DNA from: Streptomyces sp. Mut1
Lineage (GTDB): Bacteria > Actinomycetota > Actinomycetes > Streptomycetales > Streptomycetaceae
Length of the DNA stretch: 64,000 nt
Reading direction: 5' to 3'
Assembly (NCBI RefSeq): GCF_030719295.1
Contig: NZ_CP120997.1
Location: forward strand, 3,232,001-3,296,000
Made by a program: the position numbers and the translations under genes. This document shows, in pieces, positions 52,931 to 63,600 of this stretch (the stretch's first letter is position 1; every line of letters begins with the position of its first letter). The notes under the pieces are model-generated. The model worked only from the letters and a program-made list of their open reading frames with translations. It was not told the DNA's origin and made no database searches.

Positions 52931-54243
52931 GCGGTGGCCTCCGATGCGGCGCGGGCGGCGGCGGGCAGGGCGGCGGCGATGCGCTCGACGGCCTGCGTGT
53001 CGTGGGCGGTGGAGACGAACCACGACTCGAAGGCGGACGGCGGGAGGTAGACACCCTGCGCCAGCATCGAGTGGAAGAACGGCGTGAAGCGGAAGGCTTC
53101 CTGCGCCTTGGCGTCCTCGTAATTACGGACGGGCTCGTCGGTGAAGAAGACGGAGAACATATTGCTCGCCGCCTGGACGGTGTGCGCGACGCCCTCCTTG
53201 TCCAGGGCGGCGCTCACCAGACCCCGGATCTCGGCGGAGACCGCGTCGACCCTGGCGTACGCGGCGTCGTCCAGCAGCCGCAACTGCGCGAGCCCCGCGG
53301 CGGTGGCGACCGGATTGCCGGACAGCGTCCCCGCCTGGTAGACGGGCCCGGCCGGCGCCAGGTGGGCCATCACATCGGCGCGGCCGCCGAACGCCGCGGC
53401 CGGGAAGCCGCCGCCCATGACCTTGCCGAACGTCATGAGGTCGGGCCGCACCCCGTCGACGCCGAACCAGCCGGCCTTCGACGTACGGAAACCGGTCATC
53501 ACCTCGTCGGAGATGTACAGGGCCCCGTTGGCGGCGCAGAGCTCCTTGAGCCCCGCGTTGAAACCGTCCAGCGGCGGCACGACGCCCATGTTGCCCGGCG
53601 ACGCCTCGGTGATCACGCACGCGATCTCGCCGGGCCGCGCGGCGAACGCGGCACGCACGGCCTCCAGGTCGTTGTACGGCAGCACGATCGTGTCGCCCGC
53701 CTGGGCACCGGTGACCCCGGGCGTGTCCGGCAGCCCGAAGGTCGCCACCCCGGAACCGGCCGCGGCGAGCAGCGCGTCGACGTGGCCGTGGTAGCAGCCG
53801 GCGAACTTCACGACCTTGGCCCGGCCGGTGAAGCCGCGGGCGAGGCGGATCGCGGACATGGTCGCCTCGGTCCCGGACGACACCAGCCGCACCTGCTCGA
53901 CCGGCTCGACGCGCGCGACGATCTCCTCGGCGAGCGCGACCTCGCCCTCGCCGGGCGTACCGAACGAGGTGCCGCGGGCGACGGCCTCCTGGACTGCGGC
54001 GATGACCTCGGGGTGGGAATGGCCGAGGATCATCGGCCCCCACGAGCACACGAGGTCGACGTACTCACGTCCGTCCGCGTCGGTCAGGTACGGACCGGTA
54101 CCGGACACCATGAACCGGGGCGTACCGCCCACGGCCCGGAACGCACGGACGGGAGAGTTCACGCCGCCGGGCGTCACGAGGGACGCGCGGTCGAAAAGCG
54201 TCTGCGAAACTGGGGCGTCATAGGGAAAGCTCACACATGCCAT
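52927..54243 (-). CDS. hemL: glutamate-1-semialdehyde 2,1-aminomutase
   Basis: A 438-aa PLP enzyme that makes 5-aminolevulinate for haem. [51 protein letters not shown] and the PLP Lys274 in [14 protein letters not shown] 54243. Its position beside the cytochrome c operon couples haem supply with haem attachment. Confidence 0.94.
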   Translation of the reverse strand: MACVSFPYDAPVSQTLFDRASLVTPGGVNSPVRAFRAVGGTPRFMVSGTGPYLTDADGREYVDLVCSWGPMILGHSHPEVIAAVQEAVARGTSFGTPGEGEVALAEEIVARVEPVEQVRLVSSGTEATMSAIRLARGFTGRAKVVKFAGCYHGHVDALLAAAGSGVATFGLPDTPGVTGAQAGDTIVLPYNDLEAVRAAFAARPGEIACVITEASPGNMGVVPPLDGFNAGLKELCAANGALYISDEVMTGFRTSKAGWFGVDGVRPDLMTFGKVMGGGFPAAAFGGRADVMAHLAPAGPVYQAGTLSGNPVATAAGLAQLRLLDDAAYARVDAVSAEIRGLVSAALDKEGVAHTVQAASNMFSVFFTDEPVRNYEDAKAQEAFRFTPFFHSMLAQGVYLPPSAFESWFVSTAHDTQAVERIAAALPAAARAASEATA

Positions 54244-54373
54244 GGTGTCAGAGCCACGGACGGTCTTTGCGGACAGGTGTTTCACCGCACGCCCGTGGGG
54301 GAGGTCACTGACACGATGATCGGGTTGCACGGCGGGGGCTGTGCCTCCCAGTGAGTAGTCGGGTGGATGAGAT

Positions 54374-54967
54374 ATGCATCGCGGTGGCGGAGTGGGCGAA
54401 GGGACCGACGGCCCGGGGCCCGAGCCTGCCCGGCGTGGTCGGCACCGGCGCGAGGCCGAGCGCAAACAGGCCATACAGGCCGGTGAGGCGCAGACGAGCG
54501 ATGGAGCCGGGAGCAGGAGTGGTGGCCGGGTGGGGGTGACCTACAAGTATTTCGGGGCTCCCGACGGGGCCACCGCCGCCCGTGTGCCCATTTCCATGCG
54601 CCCGGAGGAGCTCGGCGGGGACGAGCTGGGCATGGGCGGCATGTTCACCAAGATCAAGCCGGAGACGGTGGCCGCGATGGTCCTCACCGGCATACAGGGC
54701 ATACCTCTGCACAAGGTCCCGCCGCTGGAGCTGGTCGTCCTGCACCCCGACTACGCGGTGGTCAAGCTTCCGATGACGGTCGTGGACCCGCTGCGCGGCG
54801 TGGGCGAGGAATCGGTCGGCGCCGCCGCCTTCATCTGGTCCACGGTCCCGGACCGCGGCGGCCCGCGCGACGCGTTCAACGTCTACCAGCTGCTCCACGA
54901 GTGGCAGGACTTCTCGCACCGGCTGCACGACGCGGGGCACCAGGCGTACTGCCTGGTGTGGCCGTGA
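54374..54967 (+). CDS. conserved hypothetical protein
   Basis: A 197-aa soluble protein with a basic, low-complexity N-terminus and an ordered part from about residue 55 ([57 protein letters not shown]). The true start may be further in, at the GTG before TYKYF (54537). No family recognised. Divergent from hemL. Confidence 0.6.
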   Translation: MHRGGGVGEGTDGPGPEPARRGRHRREAERKQAIQAGEAQTSDGAGSRSGGRVGVTYKYFGAPDGATAARVPISMRPEELGGDELGMGGMFTKIKPETVAAMVLTGIQGIPLHKVPPLELVVLHPDYAVVKLPMTVVDPLRGVGEESVGAAAFIWSTVPDRGGPRDAFNVYQLLHEWQDFSHRLHDAGHQAYCLVWP

Positions 54968-55063
54968 CCCTGGGCGCACCCGAGGACGGGCGGGAGCTTC
55001 GGCTCCCCTTCCGGGGCGGTGCCCGCCCCGGAGGAGAGCTGTCCGGGCCGGCGCCCGCCGGCT

Positions 55064-56416
55064 TCACGCCACCCGCCGCCGCGCGAGCGTGATGGTGACC
55101 GCCCCGGCCACACAGGCGACCGCCGCTGTCAGGTAGGCCAGGTGGTAGCCGGTCAGCTGGTCGTCGCTGGTCGCCGCGACCAGGACCATGACCGCGACTC
55201 CGACGCTGGAGCCGATCTGCTGGGCCACGACGTTCACGGCACCGGCGACCGCGTGCCCCTCCGGCTCGACCCCGGTGAGACCGGCGGACGTCATCGAGGG
55301 GAAGTTCAGCCCCTGCCCGATGCCGCTGATCACCAGGCCCGGCAGCACGTGCAGCGCGTAGCTGCCGTGATGCGGTGTGCTCATCCACAGCCCCGTTCCC
55401 ACGCCGATCAGGACGAGTCCGACGGCCATCAGCGCGTGCGGGGTGTACGTGGCCAGCAGGCGCCCGGTGGCGTAGTTGGCGGTGAGAAACACGGCCAACG
55501 ACATCGGCACCAGCGCCAGACCGGATTCGAGCGGGGAGTACTTCAGCATCCCCTGCAGATACAGCGGCGCGAAGAACAGCATCCCGACCGAGCCCATGTA
55601 CTGGAGGAACGCCGCCAGACTCGCCGCCCGCACCGACGGGATACGGAAGAGGCCGAGGGGAAGCACCGGGTCGGCGGTGCGCAGTTCACGTACGACGAAG
55701 AGCACCAGGAAGACCACCGCGGCGCTGAGCGCGCTCCAGACCACCGCGCCGCTGCTGCTCACGCCGACGACCAGCAGGGTCAGACCGAGCGTGCCCGATA
55801 TCGCCCCCGGCAGGTCCAGCCGCCCGCCGCGCGCGACACCGGCGGGCAGTCCCGCGCGCGTCGTGGCCAGCACCGCGACCCCCACCACGACCGAGAACCA
55901 CAGCACCGAGCGCCAGCCGAAGAACTGGGTGAGCACACCGCCCAGCAGCACACCGCCGCTGAAGCTCGCGGCGCCCACCGCCGCGTACACGCTGAACGCC
56001 CGGTTACGGGCCGGGCCGGCCGGAAACACCTCGGTCAGCAGGGCCAGTGCGGCCGGACCGGACAGGGCCGCGCCGATGCCCTGCGCCGCCCGCGCGCCGA
56101 GCAGCACCGCGATGTCCGGTGCCAGGGCGCCGGCCAGCGCGGCCACGGTGAACAGGGCGATCCCGGCCTCGAACACCCGCCGCCGGCCGAACACATCGGC
56201 CAGCCGGCCGCCCACCAGCAGGAAGCCGGCGAACGCGACGGCATACGCGATCATGACCCACTGGAGCGTGGCGTCGTCCAGGCGGAACCGTTCCCCGACG
56301 GACGGCAGGGCCGCGTTGAGCACCCCGAGCCCGCTCACGTCCAGTGCGAGTGCCCCGGCCAGCACTCCGAGTGCCAGGCCCGGCCGTCGGCGTGGCACCA
56401 CCCCCGTACCCGTCAC
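55064..56416 (-). CDS. MFS drug exporter (DHA2-like)
   Basis: A 450-aa transporter with about 14 hydrophobic segments; loop motif GGRLADVFGRRRVFEAG and the antiporter-type GPAALALL. GTG 56416 follows GGGAGG. It lies upstream of the PKS/NRPS gene and could export its product, although a 1.2-kb gap separates them. Confidence 0.85.
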   Translation of the reverse strand: MTGTGVVPRRRPGLALGVLAGALALDVSGLGVLNAALPSVGERFRLDDATLQWVMIAYAVAFAGFLLVGGRLADVFGRRRVFEAGIALFTVAALAGALAPDIAVLLGARAAQGIGAALSGPAALALLTEVFPAGPARNRAFSVYAAVGAASFSGGVLLGGVLTQFFGWRSVLWFSVVVGVAVLATTRAGLPAGVARGGRLDLPGAISGTLGLTLLVVGVSSSGAVVWSALSAAVVFLVLFVVRELRTADPVLPLGLFRIPSVRAASLAAFLQYMGSVGMLFFAPLYLQGMLKYSPLESGLALVPMSLAVFLTANYATGRLLATYTPHALMAVGLVLIGVGTGLWMSTPHHGSYALHVLPGLVISGIGQGLNFPSMTSAGLTGVEPEGHAVAGAVNVVAQQIGSSVGVAVMVLVAATSDDQLTGYHLAYLTAAVACVAGAVTITLARRRVA

Positions 56417-56713
56417 GCGGCCCTCCCGGCGAACGCGCCACCGTCGAAGGACGCGACCGCTGGACGCCGCGGTGAACATCCGGGTAAGGGCGCGTCGGCA
56501 CCGGACGCCCGCGCGGTGGCGAGTCCCGGCTGTCCGGTTCCCCTCACCGGGACGCGGCTGCCGGCCGACACCGCTCTGTGGTCCATGGATTTCATGCCGA
56601 GCATGCTGCAATGCCGCCCACCGCCTGTCCAGGCCGCGCCGGTGAATAGGGCGCCGGAGTCCGGTCCGAACCGCTTCACCCAACCATTCGTCGGCCGAAA
56701 ATTAGCGAATAAA

Positions 56714-56747
56714 TGTGGCGCGGGTTCAAATCCGGTCACCTCCGACA
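56714..56747 (+). other. tRNA-Pro-like remnant, possible attachment site
   Basis: TGTGGCGC, a typical tRNA-Pro 5' segment, is joined directly to GGGTTCAAATCCGGTCACC and TCCGACA, resembling a T-arm and acceptor 3' side; the D-arm end, anticodon arm and variable loop are missing, and the 5' acceptor strand does not pair. It is not a working tRNA. Confidence 0.45.
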
Positions 56748-57208
56748 CACCCACAACGGACATTTTCACGGGGAAGGGATAGAGCCCGGTTTGTGTTGCC
56801 GACGGCCGAAATGCATCGGCGGCGAGGGCCGGATTCACGTCGGCATTGACCCGTGTTGAGCGTGGATGCCCACCGTTGCCCACGGCGTCCGGACCATCTG
56901 CCGGCGGCGAGGGGAAAGACAGCGAATCCCACGCCTCAGGGTCTAAATCGCGCCACCGTACCTTCCGCACCTCCGGGCACTCTTGTCTCGCCATTCCTCG
57001 AATGGCAGTCTGATTCCCGCCGGTCGGGCAAGTGCCGCCGTCCACGTCAATCCGCATACCCCTTGACCTGGACGGATCGAATCCAGACACATGCCGGCCG
57101 GCAGCGCGGATGAGGTGTTCGGCTCCGCCCGCACGTCGGCAAGGACGGCGCGGTCGCGGATCAGCTCGGCCAGGCGTACCACGGTGGTTGGATCGCCGGG
57201 CAGTGATC

Positions 57209-57234
57209 CTGAATCAGGTCGCGATCTGATTCAG
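57209..57234. promoter_or_regulatory. inverted repeat CTGAATCAG / CTGATTCAG
   Basis: Exact 9-bp arms (57209-57217 and 57226-57234), 8-bp spacer, 410 bp before the PKS/NRPS gene. Candidate regulator site. Confidence 0.4.
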
Positions 57235-57643
57235 CCAGGACGGCTTGACGGGGGTTGGGTCTCAGTGCGCGTATTCGTATTTCGGCAACCATGTCCTTCT
57301 GTCTCGGACGGGACGGACCGTCCGGAACGACACGGACCTCATTGCCCCTGAGGGGCCCCTCCTGAGGGTGCCCGGAGGGCTTCCCCACATGTAACCGCAC
57401 ACGGCACCCGCCTACGGCGGAAGCAAATCTTCCGGTACGTTTCCCTGCTCATGACCGGCCATCCGGACACCGGCTGATCATTTCCAGCGCCACCGGCCCG
57501 GCCTCGCTTTCCGGCCTCGACGCTTTTGTGTCACGCCCGCTTCGGTCCCACCGCTATCGCATGGCTGACGGAGTTTCCGCGCCCTTGATCAGCCGGCCGC
57601 AAGCTCCACCCGTACATTTCATTTGTCCTGCCGAGGAGCCGAA

Positions 57644-60600
57644 ATGCCCCACGAGCGCGCAGCAAGAGATGTGCACGCCACATCAGACTTCCTCCTGTCC
57701 CGTATTGCCGATGTGATGGACCTGCCCAGGGACACAGTGGACCGGTGGGCACCGATGCACCAGTACGGCCTGGACTCGCTGAAGCTCTCGACCATTTCGG
57801 CCTCACTGTCCGAATTCCTCGGCCGGAAGGTTCCGCTCACCTGGATGTGGCAGTACCCGACCGTCGACGCGCTGGCCCGTGCGCTCGTGGACGGTCCCCG
57901 GGCGGCGGATCCCGCGCCGGGCAGCGGCGAGCGGCGGGTGGCGGCGCACGAGCCCATCGCGATCGTGGGCATCGGCTGCCGGTTCCCCGGCGGCCCGGAC
58001 CCCACCTCGTTCTGGCAGCTGCTCTCCGAGGGCCGCGACGCCGTCGGACCGGTGCCGGCGGCCCGGCGCGAGCTTCTGGGCGACGCGGTGCGCTGGGGCG
58101 GCTTCATCGACGACATCGACCGCTTCGACCCGCTGTTCTTCGGCATCTCACCCCGCGAAGCCGTCCAGATGGACCCGCAGCAGCGTCTGGTGCTCGAACT
58201 GGCCTGGGAGGCACTGGAGGACGCGGGGGTCGCGCCCCACAGCCTCGTCGGCAGCGACACCGGCGTGTTCATGGCCTCCTGCTGGGGCGACTACGCGGCG
58301 CTGGCGCACTACCGCGGCCCCGACGCCCGGATCACCCCGCACACCGCGACCGGCATGCACGACGGCATCATCGCCAACCGCGTCTCCTACGCCCTCGGAC
58401 TGCAAGGCCCCAGCATGGCCATCGACGCGGCCTGCGCCGGATCGCTGGTCTCCGTGCACGTGGGATGCCAGTCGATCTGGATGGGCGAGAGCGAACTCGT
58501 GCTCGCCGGCGGGGTGAATCTGAGCTTCGTCTCCGACTACTACACCGCCATGGCCCAGATGGGCGCGCTCGCCCCGGACGGCCGCTGCAAGTCGTTCGAC
58601 GCACGGGCCGACGGCTACGTCCGCGGAGAGGGCGCCGGAGTCGTCCTGCTCGCCCCGCTGAGCGTGGCCCTGGAACGCGATCTTCCGGTCTACTGCCTGA
58701 TCAAGGGCAGCTCGTCCAACAACGACGGCCTGAGCAACGGCATGACCGCGCCGAACCCCCAGGCCCAGGAGCTGATGCTCCGCAACGCCTACCGCCGGGC
58801 CGGCATCGCGCCGTCCCTCGTGGACTACATCGAGTGCCACGGCTCCGCGACGCCCCTCGGTGACCCGATCGAGGCCAATGCCATCGGCGCCGTCCTGGGC
58901 GGGGACCGCACGGAGCCGCTGCGGCTCGGCTCCGTCAAGTCCAACGTCGGGCACCTGGAAGCGGCAGCCGGCATCGTCGGCCTGGTCAAACTGGCGCTGT
59001 CGATCCGCAACGGGGTGCTGCCGCCGAGCCTGCACTACGCCGCCCCGAACCCGCAGATCATGTTCGACGCGTACAACCTGACCGTCCAGGACCGGCTGAC
59101 GCCGTGGCCCCGGCGGTCCGACGCGCGCCGGGCGGGCGTCAGTTCGTTCGGCTTCGGCGGGGCGATATGCCATGTCGCCGTCGAGGAGCTGCCCCGGCCC
59201 GAGACCTCGCTCCTCCTGCTGGCCGAGGACTCCGGGCAAGCCCTGGCCGCGCGTGCCCGCGCACTGCGTGACGACAACGACCTGCGGGCGGTCTGCGCCC
59301 GGACGCCCGGTGACGGTGGCTTCCGGCTCGCGGCGGCGGCCCGCGACATGACCGAACTCCGGGCCCAGCTCGACGCCTTCACCGCCGGCACGGCCATGGA
59401 CGGGCTGAGCGTCGGGGAGCCGGCCGGACGCGGGCCGCGCGTGGCGTTCCTGTTCTCGGGCAACGGCTCGCAGTGGTTGGGCATGGGCAGGCAACTGCTC
59501 GCCGGTATGCCCGTGTTCCGGCGGTCCATGACGCGTTCCGACAAGCGGATGCGGAAGCTGCTGGGCTTCTCGCTCGTCGACCAGATGCTGGCCGCCGACG
59601 GCCGCATCGACGACATGGACGTCTTCCAGCCGCTGCTGTTCTGCATCCAGGTCGCGCTGGCCGACGCCTGGCGGTCGCTGGGGGTCGAGCCGGACGTCGT
59701 CGTGGGCCAGAGCGTCGGTGAGTTCGCGGCCTCGCACATCGCCGGCGCACTCGACTTCGAGGACGCCTCCCGCCTGGCCGCGGGCCACGGCAGGCTCCTC
59801 CAGCAGCTGGCCGTCGGGCGGGGCGAGGGCATCGTCGTGACGACCGACGCCGACGCGGTCAGGAAGTACCTGACCGGCCGGCTCGCGGTCGCCGGCCGCA
59901 ACGGCCCGAACTCCACCCTGGTCACCGGCACACCGCAGGAGATCGACACACTGGTCGGGCAGCTCACCGAAGAGGGCATCACGAGCCACCGGGTACGGAT
60001 GGGCCACGCACCGCACTCGTCGCTGGTCGACCACGTCCTCGACCCGCTGAGGGTCGAACTCGACGGCATCCGGCCCCGGACGACCCGCGTCCCGATGGTC
60101 TCGACCGTGACGGGTGAACTGGTCGACGGGGCGGAGCTCGGGCCGGACTACTGGGCGGACAACCTGCGCGGGGAGATCCGCGTCGTGGATGCCCTGACGG
60201 CTCTGCGCGACCACGACATCGACGCGGTGATCGAGCTCAGCCCGCATCCCGTACTCCTCAAGTCCGTGGCGGAGATCCTGCCCGCGGCCACGCTGCCCTC
60301 GCTCCGGCGGGGCGCCGACGAGGCCCGGACACTGCTCGGCTCGCTCGGCGCGCTGCACGCCGCCGGCCACCCCGTCACGCCCGGCCCGTTCACCGCGGGG
60401 GACCGGGGGCGGCACGTCACACCCGGCCGGGGCGACACCGCGCCCGACGACCGGGTGCGTCTTGTCCCGGTCACGGCGCGCACGGCGGACGCGCTGGCCG
60501 ACACCTGCCGTGAGCTGTCCAGCCACGTCGAACGCGACACGGGCCTGCGGGTCTGCGACCTCGCCTACACGCTCGCGGCCAGGCGCACCCACCACAGCCA

Positions 60601-63600
60601 CCGGATCGCGCTGTTCGCCCGTAACCGTCAGGACGTCCTGGACGGGCTCGCCCGGGTCGCTTCCGGTCAGCCGCACCCCGATGTCGTCACGGGCACCGTC
60701 GCCGGCAACACCGACCGGCGGGTGGCGCTGGTGTTCTCCGGCGGCGGCACGCAGTGGGTCGGCATGGGCCGGGAGCTCCTGCGCTCGCACGCCGGATTCC
60801 GCGCCTCGATGCAAGCCTGCGACGCCGCCGTGCGAGCGGCGGGCGGCTGCTCGGTGCTCGACGAACTCGCCGCCCCGCCCGACCGGGCCAGGTTCGAGGA
60901 AATGGACTTCCAGCAGCCGGTCCTGTTCGCCCTCCAGGTCTCCCTGGCGCAGGTCTGGCTCGGACTCGGCGTCGAACCGACCGCCGTCGTCGGACACAGC
61001 CTGGGTGAGGTGGCGGCCGCCTGTGTCGCGGGATCACTGTCGCTGGAGGACGCCGCCCGCGTGGTGGTCGCCCGGTCGCACCTGCTGGAACGGAAGGCCG
61101 CCGCGGGTGCCATGATCTCGGTCGACCTGCCGGAGCGGGATCTGCTGCCGAGGATCGCCCCGTACGCCGAGCACGCGGCGATCGCCGTGGTGAACAGCCC
61201 CACGAGCGCGGCGGTGTCCGGCACGCCCGACGCCATCGGCGCCCTGGAGGCCGACCTCGCCCGGGACGGCGTCCCGACCAGGCGGATCCGGGTCGAACGG
61301 CCCGTGCACAGCCCCGGCATGGACCCCCTGATCGAGCCGCTGCGCGAGAGCATCGCCGGCATCACCCCGCTGGCGAACACCATCGAGTTCCGATCCACGG
61401 CACTGGCCGGCACGGTGAACCCGGTCGCCGACGTCGACTACTGGGTGCACAACCTGCGCAACCAGGTCCGGTTCGCCGAGACGATCGGCGCGCTCGTCGA
61501 CGAAGGCATCGGGACGCTGATCGAGATCGGCCCGCACGAGACGCTGCGCGGCGCGGTCGAGGAGATCGCGCTGACGCGCGGTGCCGAGGTGCACGCGATC
61601 AGCTCGCTGCGGCGCGACGAGAGCGACGTCCGCTGCCTGCTGGAGGCCGCCGCTTCGCTGTACGTCAGGGGGCTCCCACTGACCTACGACTCGCTGTTCG
61701 ACGACGACGTCGAGGTCGTGGAGACGCCGCTCGTCCAGTGGCAGAAGGAGCGCTACTGGCTGGACACCGCACCCGAGCCCGGCACCGCGCCGGTCCGGGC
61801 TGCCGCCGCGGGCGCGACCGCGCAGGCACCGGACCACGAGCCGGTGGCGGCGCCCGTGGCCGCACCCGTGGAGAGCAGGCCGCTGGAGGACGTCGTCCTC
61901 GGCGAGATCGCCGACGCGCTCGGCGTACCGGCCGCCCGATTCCACGAAGGCGCCGCCCTCAGGGACTTCGGCCTGGACTCGATGCTGGCGATACGCCTCA
62001 TCAACAGGCTCCAGGCACTCTTCGGGCAGCGGGTGTCGCCGGTGGTGTTCCTGGACGGCCGCTCCATATCCGAGGTGGTCGACCACATCGTCACGACGAT
62101 CGGCCGCCCGCCCGCGGCCCCGGCCGCCGGGCCCGGTACGGCCGAGCCGGAGCGGCCGGCCGCCCGGCCGGAACCGGCCCGGACCGCGCGGCTGCCCGGC
62201 GAGGCGGTGCCCGTACCGGCTCGAAGGCCCCGGGACAGGCCGGCCGGCACCTTCCTCGACGATCTGCCCGAGCTCGACGCCGAGGAGCTGCTGGAGGAGC
62301 TGGCAGCGCGCGGGCTCCTGGACCCGACCGACGCGCCGGCGGCCGAGCAGCTCCGCGCCGACAGTCTCGGTCTCGAACTGGCACCCGCGTCACACGGCCA
62401 GACGTCCCTGTGGTTCATGCAGCAGGTCGACCCAGACGCCGTCCCCTACAACTTCATGGTGACCGCCCGGATCCGGGCCGCGGTGGACGAGGAGGCGCTC
62501 CAGGACGCCGTACGGGCCGTGGTGGAGCGCCACCCCGCCCTGCGCACCCTCTTCGTCGAGGCCGGCGGCAGCCCGGTCCAGGTCATCCTGGACGAACCGG
62601 TCTACGAGTTCACCGTCGTGGACAGCACGGACCTGGACGACGAACAGGCCCGCGAGGAGCTTGCGGAATACGGCCACCTGCCGCTCGACCTGGACAACGG
62701 GCCACTGGTGCGGGTGGTGCTGATGAACCGCGGCCCGGCGGATCACTACCTGCTGGTCCTGGTCCACCACATCGCGTCGGACGCCGCGTCGGCCGACGTC
62801 ATGATCCGTGAACTCCAGGAGTTCTACGGCGGCGTCGACCCGGCTCGGAGCGCTCCCGTGGCCCCCTACACCGAGTTCGTGGCGGCGGAACGGGAGTGGC
62901 TGGCCGGACCGGCGGCCGGGGCAGCGCTGGAGTGGTGGTCGCGGAAGCTGGCCGATCCGCCCCCGCACCTGGATCTGTCCGCCAAGGAGCGCCCGCCCGG
63001 TGTCACCTACGAGGGCCGCGACCTCACCTTCCGCTGGAGTGCCGAGGAGTCCATGCTGCTCCGGGAGTTCGCGGTACGCGAGGGCGTGTCGGTCAGCACC
63101 GTCGTACTGGCCGGATTCTTCGCCACGCTCAACCGGGCGGCGCTGGTCGAGGACTCCGTACTGGCCACCGCCATCGCCCAACGCGGCGAACCCGGCTGGG
63201 AGTCGGCCGTCGGCTACTACCTGAACACGGTGCTGGTACGCGCCGAACCGTCCGGCGAGCGCAGCTTCCGCGACCTGCTGAGCGAGGTCCACACCTTCTC
63301 GCTCGGCCTGCTGGAACACATGGACTACCCCCTCGACCTGCTGGCGTCCCACCTCAAGCCGGCCAGGGCCGAGGGCCGGTCGCCGTGGTTCGACGTGGTG
63401 GTGAACTGGCTGTCCTCGGACGCCTTCCCCCGCTCCGTGAAGCTCTTCCACGGCGTCGGCTCCACCATCGCGCCCGGCAGCGCCCTGCCGCTCGAACCGC
63501 TGCCGGTGCGCCGGCACCTCGCCAAATTCGACCTGGAGATCTCGATGGCCGACATCGACGGCGAGGTGGCCGGCCACATCCAGTACAAACCGAGCTACCT

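Larger units (their letters stand above)
56417..57643. other. 1.2-kb gene-poor stretch before the biosynthetic genes
   Basis: Lower GC than its surroundings. It holds a tRNA-like remnant (56714-56747), an inverted repeat (57209-57234) and the presumed promoter of the PKS/NRPS gene. Open frames in it have no recognisable domain or steady codon bias. Confidence 0.6.

Noticed and set aside
56714..56747. Functional tRNA gene
   Set aside because: Anticodon arm and a pairing 5' acceptor strand are absent.
56943..57182. Short minus-strand frame as a gene before the PKS
   Set aside because: No domain, no RBS and no stable codon pattern; it starts like LAELIRDRAVLADV but ends in low-complexity sequence.
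58148..60997. 949-codon minus-strand frame opposite the PKS
   Set aside because: Composition is typical of antisense to high-GC coding DNA; no domain seen, and the plus strand carries the PKS motifs.
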